Shown: in pieces, positions 28,806 through 37,773 of the stretch | Numbering within the stretch: position 1 is the first letter of the stretch | How the letters are laid out: every line of letters begins with the position of its first letter | NCBI GenBank assembly: GCA_030540715.1 | Contig: JAUNVQ010000008.1 | Coordinates: 1 to 64,000 of the forward strand | Source of the DNA: Actinomycetaceae bacterium | GTDB taxonomy: Bacteria; Actinomycetota; Actinomycetes; Actinomycetales; Actinomycetaceae | Reading direction: 5' to 3' | Length of the DNA stretch: 64,000 nucleotides | The notes under the pieces: model-generated | Told to the model about the DNA's origin: nothing | Database searches by the model: none | The model's input: only the letters and a program-made list of their open reading frames with translations | Position numbers and translations under genes: made by a program

Positions 28806-28916
28806 ATATTCATCGGACACACCGAACTGACATAATTGTTTCGTCATTGTCCGCGCTAAGATCAAGGTTGTACGAAAAAGATGACGATGCCTGTTTGTGT
28901 GCTGTAGGAGAATCTC

Positions 28917-31900
28917 GTGGACAAAACCTTGCCAACAGTCACTGCGGTAATTGTTACTCAGGGAAAAACACCCTATTTAAAATATACCCTTGACTTTGTT
29001 CGTCAACAAGACCATCGCCCTGATTCAATTGTAATTGTCGACTGGTCGCATCCTTCCTCTTCACAGCATCTTCAGCCAGACGATATTCGTGAAGCAGCGA
29101 TCCGTGCTTATCTTGTTGAAGTCAAAGGAGCACGAAACTTAGGCGATGCCCTTCGCCGCGCTCTTGATGACCTTCCCGTGGAAAACGACTATCTGTGGAT
29201 ACTGCATGACGACAGTGCTCCCAAAGCTGACAGTCTGGATATTCTACTGCGTGCTCTTGACAAAAATAGTGCTACCGAAGGGATAAAGCCCGTTGGCATA
29301 GCAGGAATGATGCAATACGTGTGGGGAGCTCATCAACGTATCGAAGAAGTTGGTATCGTGGCTACCCGTCATGCTCATCGACTAATTGATACCGAACCAG
29401 CAGAGCTTGACCAAGGCCAATACTATTCACGCTGTGATGTGGCGGGCGTTGGTACTGCCGGAATGCTGATCAAACGAGCACTGTGGGAGAAACTGGAAGG
29501 CTGTGACCCAGCGCTAGGGCCGTTTGGCGATGGGCTGGAGCTGAGTCGGCGAGCACAACTTAGTGGGTATCGCGTGATTGTTGTTCCGCAAGCCATTGTC
29601 TATCACGCAAAAGCGCGTTACAGGGGGCTGCGGTCACTTCACTTCAGTGCTGGAAGTCCCGACGGAAGCATTCCAGAGGCACTTCCCGACCAAGCAACAC
29701 CAAGTGCATCCTTGCGTGGCAGACGGCAGGCCTTTTTGTATAACTGGGCGTTAACGCTACCAGCTCCATTATTCGGGGTGTCGGGTATCTGGGTTATTAT
29801 TACAGGAATCTGTCGTGCTGTTGTGAGTCTATTATCAAAAAATCCACACGCAGCCTGGGCCTATCTTGTAGCATCATTCCATTTCTTGGGGCAGTACTCA
29901 AAGATAGCACGTTCACGTGCATCCATCGCTCAGCTTCGATCCATCAACCCTGAAGGACGAATAATCACTGCTGCAACATGGCAGCACAAATGGCGGCATC
30001 TTCGTTACCACATTGTGCAGCGCTACCGCAGTGACGAAGACCCACTTGAACCGGTTGCGGCACAAGCACTTGCTATCAAAAAACAGCGAGCCCATGTAAT
30101 CACTGCTCTTTTTGCGATTGTCGGTGTGATTGTGTCAATGATAGCGATGCGTGCATGGTTTGGGGCAGTAAGTGGGGGTGCCTGGACACATATTCCACCA
30201 ACATGGACCGATCTGTGGCACAATGCGTGGGCAACCTGGACACCCTCGGGTGATGGTTATGCCAGTGCGCCACCACCTATGATGATAATTTTTGCGTTGC
30301 TAAGCGCCCCCTTCGCAGTGTGTGGAATAGATCCGCCTCGCGTTATCTCGCTAATGATGACGTTTATGCCAGTAGCTGCACTGCTTAGTGCGTGGTGGGG
30401 ATTTGCAGCCATCACGCGCCAGTTGCCCGCACGTGCTTTGATGGCAGTGGCATGGATTGCGTGGCCAGCATTTTTAGTCTCACTTTGGCATGCAGATATT
30501 GTCTCGGGGATTGTTCACGTGTGCCTTCCCGTTGCCGTCTGGGGTATTGCCTACGCCTCAGGGTGGGGAGCCAACGATATTGTTGCAGGAGCAACCCATG
30601 ACATCGGTGTGGCTTCAGCTCTGCGCCAATCAACGGCAGCGGCAACTGCCGCCATAGCCACTACCATCATTATGGCTGCTAATGTGCTGATGGGTGTTCT
30701 TTGCGTTGTGGCAATGATACTTGCAGCCTTAAGTGCCATCATTGTAAAAACAATTCGGAAAAAACATCCCAATGTGATGGCATCAGATGTCAGAGTCTAT
30801 AGTCCACGCAGTATTCCATTTCAGTCGGCACCAGCACTTCTTGTTGCCGCAGTGGCTCCCGTGCTTATTGTCGTTCCCAGTTATGTGACCTATCTTCGAC
30901 ATAAAGGCTCATTGACACACCTGCTATGGGATCATAGCGCTGGAACAAGTTTTTATTCCACCGCCTCGCCCGGGCAAGTCGTGGCGGGATTGCCTCTACC
31001 CTATGAACAACTACCAGTTCATTCGCCACAACTTGTGGTGGTGTGGCTTGTGTTCTACGGGGCGGTCACAGCCTTTAGCCTGTATGCTTTCGTAAGAATA
31101 CGGCGAGCTTTCACCATAAGAATCGCCTGGATTCTTGCCCTTACGGGTGCAATTTGTGCAAGTTATGCCCGTTACGTCGTTATTGCTTTCGTGCCAGATC
31201 CTGCAACCGGGCAGATTGTGTCGTTAACAGCGTGGCCAGCACCATTTCAAACTCTTATGTGGGCAGGCATTGTGATGGCAGCCGGTGCAGGTTCAGAACT
31301 CATGTTTCGCACCCACCCGCCGCTTCGTCCTCGTATAGTAAAAACTGCGGTCGGTGTGGTAGTGGCAGGAGTCATGATTCTTCCCGTCGTAACAACTATC
31401 GCTTGGACTGCTATGTCAGGCTACGTCATGAATAAGAACGAGGACGAAAGATGGGGGCATCCAGCCCAAGAAAGTACACTGCCAGTATCGGTTCGACTGT
31501 CTCAAGAAAGTGGGCGTATGTCGCGTATCATCCACCTGCGCGCTCGCGATAATCGCAGTATCGATATGACAATATACCGCCTTGACGGACCGTCATTTAA
31601 TGATTCCTCGGTATTTATGCACTATGGTCATATGTATGCACACTATGATGATGCCGACCGTGAATTTGCCTCAATCATTGCTGCAATGTCGGCAGGAAAC
31701 GCTCCTGATGCTGGAAAAATCTTGACCAACCACGGGGTAGAGATGATAGTCACGCCCCTATGCCGTGAAACGGCATGCCAGCGACTAGCAGATGGGTTGG
31801 CATCAAATCACGATATTCAACGAAACGGTGCCAGCCGCAATGTTGGAATGTGGCGGGTTGTTACCCCACCAACAGCACCCGTATCGCGAGTACGAATAAT

Positions 31901-32216
31901 ATCGCCACAAGGAACTGAAGGCCTTGCCTCTGGGGTAGTCGACGTGACAACCAGCGTAAAACCCGCCACGCATAGCCGCACAGTTATTATGTCGGAACGC
32001 TATGCGTCACATTGGCAGGCAAGCATTGCGGGTGAGCCATTGTTAAGCCACCGCGAAGGATGGCGGCAGGCCTTTACAATACCGGCACATGCTAGTGGCA
32101 CATTAGAGATTACCTACCGCGAACCATGGCAAAAACTATGGTGGATCCTCAGTGGTATCAGTATTGCATGTGCTATTGGTGGGGCTGTACCACTTCAACG
32201 GCGGGTCGAGGTGTGA
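28917..32216 (+). CDS. giant membrane glycosyltransferase (GT2 domain plus multi-pass region)
   Basis: 1099 aa. N-terminal GT-A fold of family 2 (about residues 1-240): VTAVIVTQGKTPYLKYTL, the DxD-like HDDSAPKAD, and FGDGLELSRRAQLSGYRV. Hydrophobic segments follow from about residue 280 and more than ten after 395, then an extracellular C-terminal region (about 830-1060) and a last helix near 1075. The GTG start has GGAG upstream. It and the next gene are two bases apart, so they are co-transcribed. Probably transfers a sugar to a lipid- or wall-linked acceptor; donor and product are unknown. Confidence 0.87.
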   Translation: MDKTLPTVTAVIVTQGKTPYLKYTLDFVRQQDHRPDSIVIVDWSHPSSSQHLQPDDIREAAIRAYLVEVKGARNLGDALRRALDDLPVENDYLWILHDDSAPKADSLDILLRALDKNSATEGIKPVGIAGMMQYVWGAHQRIEEVGIVATRHAHRLIDTEPAELDQGQYYSRCDVAGVGTAGMLIKRALWEKLEGCDPALGPFGDGLELSRRAQLSGYRVIVVPQAIVYHAKARYRGLRSLHFSAGSPDGSIPEALPDQATPSASLRGRRQAFLYNWALTLPAPLFGVSGIWVIITGICRAVVSLLSKNPHAAWAYLVASFHFLGQYSKIARSRASIAQLRSINPEGRIITAATWQHKWRHLRYHIVQRYRSDEDPLEPVAAQALAIKKQRAHVITALFAIVGVIVSMIAMRAWFGAVSGGAWTHIPPTWTDLWHNAWATWTPSGDGYASAPPPMMIIFALLSAPFAVCGIDPPRVISLMMTFMPVAALLSAWWGFAAITRQLPARALMAVAWIAWPAFLVSLWHADIVSGIVHVCLPVAVWGIAYASGWGANDIVAGATHDIGVASALRQSTAAATAAIATTIIMAANVLMGVLCVVAMILAALSAIIVKTIRKKHPNVMASDVRVYSPRSIPFQSAPALLVAAVAPVLIVVPSYVTYLRHKGSLTHLLWDHSAGTSFYSTASPGQVVAGLPLPYEQLPVHSPQLVVVWLVFYGAVTAFSLYAFVRIRRAFTIRIAWILALTGAICASYARYVVIAFVPDPATGQIVSLTAWPAPFQTLMWAGIVMAAGAGSELMFRTHPPLRPRIVKTAVGVVVAGVMILPVVTTIAWTAMSGYVMNKNEDERWGHPAQESTLPVSVRLSQESGRMSRIIHLRARDNRSIDMTIYRLDGPSFNDSSVFMHYGHMYAHYDDADREFASIIAAMSAGNAPDAGKILTNHGVEMIVTPLCRETACQRLADGLASNHDIQRNGASRNVGMWRVVTPPTAPVSRVRIISPQGTEGLASGVVDVTTSVKPATHSRTVIMSERYASHWQASIAGEPLLSHREGWRQAFTIPAHASGTLEITYREPWQKLWWILSGISIACAIGGAVPLQRRVEV

Positions 32217-32218
32217 CA

Positions 32219-33781
32219 ATGAAGAAAACAGTTATTAAAGCAACGATTGCCTGGATAAGTACAGTCATTATTTTGGCGTGCGCAAGTGGAATATGGTTAA
32301 GTCTTCCACAGGGAAACCTTCAAGATAAACCATTAGATGCGCAAGGGAAGAAGCCAGTGCAGTCGGCGTTATCAGTTGCCGCGACAGCACAAAACACCGT
32401 TGCATTATGCCCAGTTTTACCATCGGGTGAAAAGTCGCAAACAGTTGTTGCCGCACTGTCACAACATCGTGAAGCACCCAAAGGGTCGTATCGTACAATG
32501 GGCGCAGACACATTGGCGTTAGCACCCTACGGCAACGGATATGTGTCAGCGGCAACCTTGACGGATGTCCAATCAGGAACACTGGAAGTTGAACCCGTAA
32601 AAAATAGTCCCTCGCTGGGGATAGGGTTATCCTATAGTGTCGTAGGCGAAAAGAAACCTTCACTACAAGTAGGTCAATGTGCAACACCCGTATCGTCGGC
32701 GTGGTTTATTGGTGCATCAACCAAGATCGGTTCTACCTCCGAACTAGTGTTAACAAATCCTTCGACGGTAGCGGTCACCGTTCAGTTAAGTGCCTTTGAC
32801 CATATCGGCCCAATATCCGATACACACGGTGATATGACTATTGCACCCCAAACAACTCAAAGTGTGCGTCTTGATGCGCGTTACCCACAAACAGATGGTC
32901 TAGCTGTTCATGTACAAGCCTCGGGAGCCGGTATTATAGCCGCCCTCAAAACTGAAGAAAGTCAAGGGCTTACCAGCCTGGGAGCAGACTTTATTTCCCC
33001 GGCTGCCCCACCGATGCCACAGGTAACAATACCAGCAGTTCGCCTGGGAAATAGTGACCAAAAACTGCGTATTGTCAACCCGCAGGCACAACCGGTAACA
33101 GCTTCTGTTTTTGTGATTGATAAAGCAAAGAAAAAGGTTCTTCCAGGTGCCGACAGTATCTCTGTTAGCGCTCAAGCAGTTCAAGATATTTCACTAGACT
33201 ATGTAGAGCCTGGACTTTATTCACTGGTAATAGAAGCTGATAAACCCGTTACGGCCGCTGCGAAACTGGTTATCAGCCCCGAAATAGAGAAAACAGCTGC
33301 AAGTGACCAGAGACTTCTGTCAACAGATAAACCCAGCGACGATAGTAAAGACCGTGATATCACCCCTAGTGAACGTGATTTTACGTGGTCACCAGCAGTA
33401 GAGGCCCAAACGTCGGGTGTTGTTATTGTGCCAAAAGATATGCCAACCACATTTGTGGGTGCCACCCTGACACCAACACAGATCCACTTTGAAGCACCTG
33501 GTCGAAGTGATAATAGCGCTGGCAATGCTCACGCCAATGACGATGCTCACAGCGACTCTGGGAAACAAGGAATTAACGATACCCCTGGGCAACAAAACGT
33601 TATAAATGTGAAAGCTCAGGCTCCAGCCACCCTTCAACCAGGAATATGGATATGGGCCTCACAGACACCAGTATCCCTTGGGGGAATCGCTGCCACTGCC
33701 GACAATAAAGGAATTGCCTATATTCCAGGTTTTGTTTCAGCACGCGAAGCAACAACTATTGATATACGAATTGTTCCCTAA
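32219..33781 (+). CDS. DUF5719-family envelope protein
   Basis: 520 aa from ATG 32219 with GAGGTG (32208-32213) inside the end of the previous gene. One N-terminal membrane helix or uncleaved signal (about 8-28, ending ACASGIWLSL), then an extracellular beta-rich region. Content, size and position directly after the membrane glycosyltransferase match DUF5719 proteins of actinobacteria; no function is established. The tight spacing suggests it works with the glycosyltransferase at the cell surface. Confidence 0.78.
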   Translation: MKKTVIKATIAWISTVIILACASGIWLSLPQGNLQDKPLDAQGKKPVQSALSVAATAQNTVALCPVLPSGEKSQTVVAALSQHREAPKGSYRTMGADTLALAPYGNGYVSAATLTDVQSGTLEVEPVKNSPSLGIGLSYSVVGEKKPSLQVGQCATPVSSAWFIGASTKIGSTSELVLTNPSTVAVTVQLSAFDHIGPISDTHGDMTIAPQTTQSVRLDARYPQTDGLAVHVQASGAGIIAALKTEESQGLTSLGADFISPAAPPMPQVTIPAVRLGNSDQKLRIVNPQAQPVTASVFVIDKAKKKVLPGADSISVSAQAVQDISLDYVEPGLYSLVIEADKPVTAAAKLVISPEIEKTAASDQRLLSTDKPSDDSKDRDITPSERDFTWSPAVEAQTSGVVIVPKDMPTTFVGATLTPTQIHFEAPGRSDNSAGNAHANDDAHSDSGKQGINDTPGQQNVINVKAQAPATLQPGIWIWASQTPVSLGGIAATADNKGIAYIPGFVSAREATTIDIRIVP

Positions 33782-33802
33782 CTCAGTCGCACCGCACACC
33801 TA

Positions 33803-34240
33803 CTACCATGATTCGGGTGTGTAATCAGGATCAATATCGTGTGGTGAACACTGAAGCCCAGCGGCAGCATTTTCAGTAATTACCGTTCGAAGAAGATGAT
33901 ACAGTTCAGCAACACTATTGCAGCGACTCATGACAGGAAGACGGTACACAACCAGGCGCATTCCAAGTTGTTCTACGCGATCATCAGGAAAAATACGTCC
34001 CAGGATAACGCCGTAACTTTCCCAGGGGGCAGGAGCGCTAGGTGGAACGTCCTCTACACAAAACTCAATCGTGGAAAGTTTTGGGTAATGCTTCGACAAA
34101 TCACGTACCACCCGTTGAACAAGACGGTCAAATAAACCGCTTCGGCGTCGCCAACGTGGTGGATGTGAAGCCTGCATTACGCCGCGTAGGCCGCGGCCAC
34201 GCCGAAGAGGAAGACGTTGAGGACGATAATGATTACTCAC
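33803..34240 (-). CDS. Rv3259-like protein, metallopeptidase family with degenerate HExxH
   Basis: About 145 aa from GTG 34240 (MSNHYRPQRLPLRRGRGLRG), close to the M. tuberculosis homologue's length; longer in-frame starts would run into the divergent DUF3499 gene. The family is classed with zincin-like metallopeptidases, but the HExxH segment reads TENAA here (VITENAAAGL), so both zinc His are missing. From memory the actinobacterial Rv3259 branch is generally degenerate at this site. The gene is divergent from DUF3499 and convergent with DUF5719. Enzymatic activity is doubtful. Confidence 0.75.
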   Translation of the reverse strand: MSNHYRPQRLPLRRGRGLRGVMQASHPPRWRRRSGLFDRLVQRVVRDLSKHYPKLSTIEFCVEDVPPSAPAPWESYGVILGRIFPDDRVEQLGMRLVVYRLPVMSRCNSVAELYHLLRTVITENAAAGLQCSPHDIDPDYTPESW

Positions 34241-34291
34241 ACTTTGCACTCTAATATGTGTGTCGCTACTTGTCACCTGTATGAACTGGAC

Positions 34292-34297
34292 TAGCGT
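34292..34297 (+). promoter_or_regulatory. -10 box of the DUF3499 gene
   Basis: TAGCGT, seven bases before ATG 34305, with TTGTCA at 34270-34275 (16-base spacer) as -35. A leaderless mRNA is predicted; no ribosome site is present. Confidence 0.6.
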
Positions 34298-34304
34298 AAA
34301 AAGC

Positions 34305-34835
34305 ATGAAACTTGTGCGCAGATGTTCCAAACCGCAGTGTCACAATGAAGCTGTGGCCACATTGACGTATTCATATCGGGAATCAACAGTGGTATTGGGG
34401 CCCATGTCAACGGTGGCTGAACCCCATACCTACGACCTGTGTAGGCATCATGTAGAATCCTTTAAAGCCCCGCGCGGCTGGACAGTTCACCAATTGACAA
34501 CTAATCTTGTGCCAGCTCAACCCCATGAAGACGACCTGGATGCATTAGCACAAGTTGTTCGTAAAGCCTCACGCGAACGTGTCGCAACAAAAGCTTCATA
34601 CGCCGTCTCACCTGAAAGCGCATCAGGTGGAGGCCCCCAATACCAGCATAAGAACCTTTCGCAGACTGTAATGACGCGCCCGGGGCAACCTGGAAGCCAA
34701 CGCCCCGAACAAACGGTTCACCAATCGGCATCAGCTCAAAAGAATATGAATCACGCGAAGATTCCCACCTATGATGATCAAGAAATTATTCGTGTTGGCC
34801 ATCTGCGTCTGTTACGGGGCTATGCCCAGGATTAG
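34305..34835 (+). CDS. DUF3499-family protein
   Basis: 176 aa. The conserved part is residues 1-75: RRCSKPQC, AVATLTY, VVLGPMSTVAEPHTYDLC and APRGW, with CxxxxC and CxxH pairs that could bind zinc. The remainder is Gln/Ser-rich and not conserved. In-frame starts at 34260 and 34281 lie before the promoter, so ATG 34305 is used. Function unknown; the gene is a constant neighbour of whiB2 and mtrAB in actinobacteria. Confidence 0.85.
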   Translation: MKLVRRCSKPQCHNEAVATLTYSYRESTVVLGPMSTVAEPHTYDLCRHHVESFKAPRGWTVHQLTTNLVPAQPHEDDLDALAQVVRKASRERVATKASYAVSPESASGGGPQYQHKNLSQTVMTRPGQPGSQRPEQTVHQSASAQKNMNHAKIPTYDDQEIIRVGHLRLLRGYAQD

Positions 34836-34904
34836 CTCGGAAGATTTTTACTAGTCGCGGGGCGTTCCCTTTCGTTTTTTCATGCGATATGTAAAACTGA
34901 AGTC

Positions 34905-35591
34905 ATGAGTGCCACAGTATTAGTTGTTGATGATGATGAAGCCTTGGCCGAGATGATCGGCATCGTCCTCAATTCTGAAGGATATACCGCAACGTTTTGT
35001 TATCACGGATTAGACGCTATGAAGGCAATACGCAGTGACAACCCAGATCTTGTGCTGCTTGATGTTATGCTTCCAGGGATGGATGGTGTGGAAATATGCC
35101 GGCAGGTTCGCGCAGAATCAACTGTCCCCATCATTATGCTGACTGCAAAATCAGATACTGCCGATGTGGTGGAAGGCTTGGAAGCTGGAGCAGATGACTA
35201 CGTGACGAAACCCTTTAAAGCAAAAGAGCTATTGGCTCGTGTAAAAGCGCGACTACGGGCTCAAGCACCAGACAGTCAAGGCGATGATGTCGAACTTGGT
35301 GATATCAGAATTAACGTATCAGCTCACGAGGTGTATCGTGGTGGTCAGCAGGTGCCGTTAACACCTTTGGAATTTGATTTATTGCTGACTTTGCTAAAGA
35401 GTCCGTGGAAAGCATTTAGCCGTGAAGAACTATTAGAAAAAATTTGGGGTTACCGGCATTCCTCTGACACTCGACTAGTCAATGTTCATATTCAGCGTTT
35501 ACGCGCAAAAATTGAAGATGATCCTGAAAATCCACAGATTGTGCGCACAGTGCGCGGGGTAGGCTATCGTGCCGGTGGCGCCGAAAGATAA
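34905..35591 (+). CDS. mtrA: response regulator MtrA
   Basis: OmpR-type regulator of cell-wall and division genes. Receiver domain with the acidic pocket VVDDDE and phospho-acceptor Asp53 (LLDVMLPGMDG), switch Thr in IIMLTAKSD and Lys in DDYVTKPFK; winged-helix DNA-binding domain from about 135 with LVNVHIQRLRAKIE. 228 aa, full length. The 69 bases upstream hold TAAAAC seven bases before the ATG and no clear ribosome site, so a leaderless mRNA is possible. It overlaps mtrB by 23 bases. Confidence 0.96.
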   Translation: MSATVLVVDDDEALAEMIGIVLNSEGYTATFCYHGLDAMKAIRSDNPDLVLLDVMLPGMDGVEICRQVRAESTVPIIMLTAKSDTADVVEGLEAGADDYVTKPFKAKELLARVKARLRAQAPDSQGDDVELGDIRINVSAHEVYRGGQQVPLTPLEFDLLLTLLKSPWKAFSREELLEKIWGYRHSSDTRLVNVHIQRLRAKIEDDPENPQIVRTVRGVGYRAGGAER

Positions 35592-37773
35592 CCAAACCAC
35601 GCCCGTCTGTGCGGCTTCACAGGTGGGCGAATCGCAGGTTTTTCCTCCAGACAACAGCCACGCCACGAAGAACCACCCTACACAGCAGGATGCAGCAACC
35701 GAGGCAAGTAGCGATGGAGCCGAGTCATTACTCAATAATGTTCCGCGACGTGACGTGGCGGTAACAATACAAGAGATTTCGGAGGACGACTTTTACGACG
35801 ACTACACACTGCCTGATGTTCATGCCGAAGACGATTCCACTGAAGACAGTGTATTTAACGAGGTAGAAGTTCTATCCGAAGGTCCTTTTACACGGTTTGT
35901 TCAAAACTTTGGTTATTTTATTGTGCGAATTGGCGAAAAAATATATCGCAGTAAAACATGGCAAACCCTCATTGAGCTGCCACCATTTTCAACGCTGAGA
36001 CGTTCACTGGTAGCACGTTTTACTACTATCGTTGCCGTTATCGTGGTAGTAACAATGGCCGTGTTGTCACTATTTGTGACGACATATGTGCGCAGTGGTC
36101 TGTTTGAAGCACGTGTTACTAAGATTTTGCAAGATGCCTCCATTCGCACACAAACAATCCAGGATGTTTTTGACCAAACAACGGTTCATCGTATTGAAGA
36201 CGTTCAAGACCTTGCCTACCAGTTGATGTCAACTCAACGTGAAGCCAGTGCAGGTGCAGGTGGTATTGGAGTGATGTTGCTGCATCCACGAACAAAGGAT
36301 TCTGCTGTTCACATTAACGAACTAGTTGATTCGCCAGTGCGTCAAACATTGACCAAAGAAATGCGTACTACCATTGAAAAAGAAGGTGGTCAGCATTGGC
36401 AATCTGTGGATGTGTCAACAGGGTCAGGAAGTACCCCCGGCATTATCGTGGGATCAACCCTTATTCTTCCGGTGGTGGGGGAATACGAGTTCTATATTGT
36501 TTACACATTGGGGCCTGAACAAAACACAATCGATATGATTAACCAGGTCATGTTGATTGGTACATTTGTGCTTCTGCTATTCTTGATTGTTCTTATGGCA
36601 CTGTTGGGTTATCAGTTATTGATGCCAATTCGGCGAACAGCTCACGCTGTCAAACGAGTAGCCACCGGTGACCTTGAGGTGCGTATTCCTGTTGATGGCA
36701 AAGACGAATTAGCTGTTTTATCAGCCTCTTTTAATCACATGGCGGCCGCGCTAGAGGAACAAATCGTCAACTATGAAGAGCTGGCACAGTTGCAGCAACG
36801 CTTTGTTTCTGATGTCTCGCATGAACTGCGTACGCCGCTATCATCAATTCGTATCGCTGCCGATCTTATTTATGATGACGTGGACTCCTTACCATCGTAT
36901 TTGCAGCGTTCAGCCGAGATTCTTCATTCTCAGGTGGACCGTTTCGACCGGATGCTTGCCGACTTGCTGGAAGTTTCACGTATTGATGCCAGAACTGCGC
37001 AACTTGAACTTGCCGAACAAGATATTGTGGCTTTAGTTCGTGCAACAGTGCAGGATAATGCGCCGCTAGCTGAACGTTTAGGAGTTGAGGTCAACGTGAA
37101 TGTATGCCAGGGTATTCACGAGGCCGAAGCCGATGCTATCCGTATTCAACGTATTATTCGCAATCTTTTGGTCAATGCCTATGAATACGCTGAAGGTTCC
37201 CCGGTTGACGTGATGGTTGCATCAACTGAGCAGTGTGTTGCAGTGCGGGTTCGAGATTACGGAGCAGGAATGACCGATGAAGTAGCCTCACATGTTTTTG
37301 ACCGTTTTTATCGAGCCGATCCTTCCCGTCAACGCACCACAGGAGGTACCGGTCTTGGCCTAGCTATAGCCGCCGAAGATGCTGCACTTCATCACGGTGT
37401 GTTAACAGTGCTGGCATGTCCAAAGGAAGGAGCTTCATTTTTACTTGTACTTCCTAAAAAACCAGGACAATCCATTGAAGCTCTTCCCGAGGAAGTTTTT
37501 GACCGCCGTATGATGGAGGCGCGTTTTGAATGGGCGAAACATCATCCAGATGATATTTGGTTCCTTGTTGACGACCATGAACATGAAAACAGCGAGGGGC
37601 TGGGGGGTAGTGACGACATTTTTGCTTCGGCAGAGTTTAGCGAATTTGATGATGAAGAACTGGAAGATACCCATTTTGAGCATCTGTTAGATATGGCAGC
37701 CCAACCTGAAGACTCTCAGAAAGAATCTGTGCAAGAAAGTGATAATGAGCAGGCGCAGGGGGCCAGAAGATGA
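35569..37773 (+). CDS. mtrB: sensor histidine kinase MtrB
   Basis: Partner kinase of MtrA. An acidic disordered N-terminus of about 110 residues, membrane helix 150-172, extracellular sensor region to about 325, second helix 326-350, HAMP 351-403, HisKA with His418 (FVSDVSHELRTPLSS), ATPase domain with RNLLVNAYEY, VRDYGAGM and TGGTGLGLAIA, then an unusual acidic tail of about 105 residues after residue 630. 734 aa against about 570 for M. tuberculosis MtrB, the excess being both tails. The GTG start inside mtrA is provisional; its ATGA end overlaps lpqB. Confidence 0.94.
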   Translation: MPVAPKDNQTTPVCAASQVGESQVFPPDNSHATKNHPTQQDAATEASSDGAESLLNNVPRRDVAVTIQEISEDDFYDDYTLPDVHAEDDSTEDSVFNEVEVLSEGPFTRFVQNFGYFIVRIGEKIYRSKTWQTLIELPPFSTLRRSLVARFTTIVAVIVVVTMAVLSLFVTTYVRSGLFEARVTKILQDASIRTQTIQDVFDQTTVHRIEDVQDLAYQLMSTQREASAGAGGIGVMLLHPRTKDSAVHINELVDSPVRQTLTKEMRTTIEKEGGQHWQSVDVSTGSGSTPGIIVGSTLILPVVGEYEFYIVYTLGPEQNTIDMINQVMLIGTFVLLLFLIVLMALLGYQLLMPIRRTAHAVKRVATGDLEVRIPVDGKDELAVLSASFNHMAAALEEQIVNYEELAQLQQRFVSDVSHELRTPLSSIRIAADLIYDDVDSLPSYLQRSAEILHSQVDRFDRMLADLLEVSRIDARTAQLELAEQDIVALVRATVQDNAPLAERLGVEVNVNVCQGIHEAEADAIRIQRIIRNLLVNAYEYAEGSPVDVMVASTEQCVAVRVRDYGAGMTDEVASHVFDRFYRADPSRQRTTGGTGLGLAIAAEDAALHHGVLTVLACPKEGASFLLVLPKKPGQSIEALPEEVFDRRMMEARFEWAKHHPDDIWFLVDDHEHENSEGLGGSDDIFASAEFSEFDDEELEDTHFEHLLDMAAQPEDSQKESVQESDNEQAQGARR

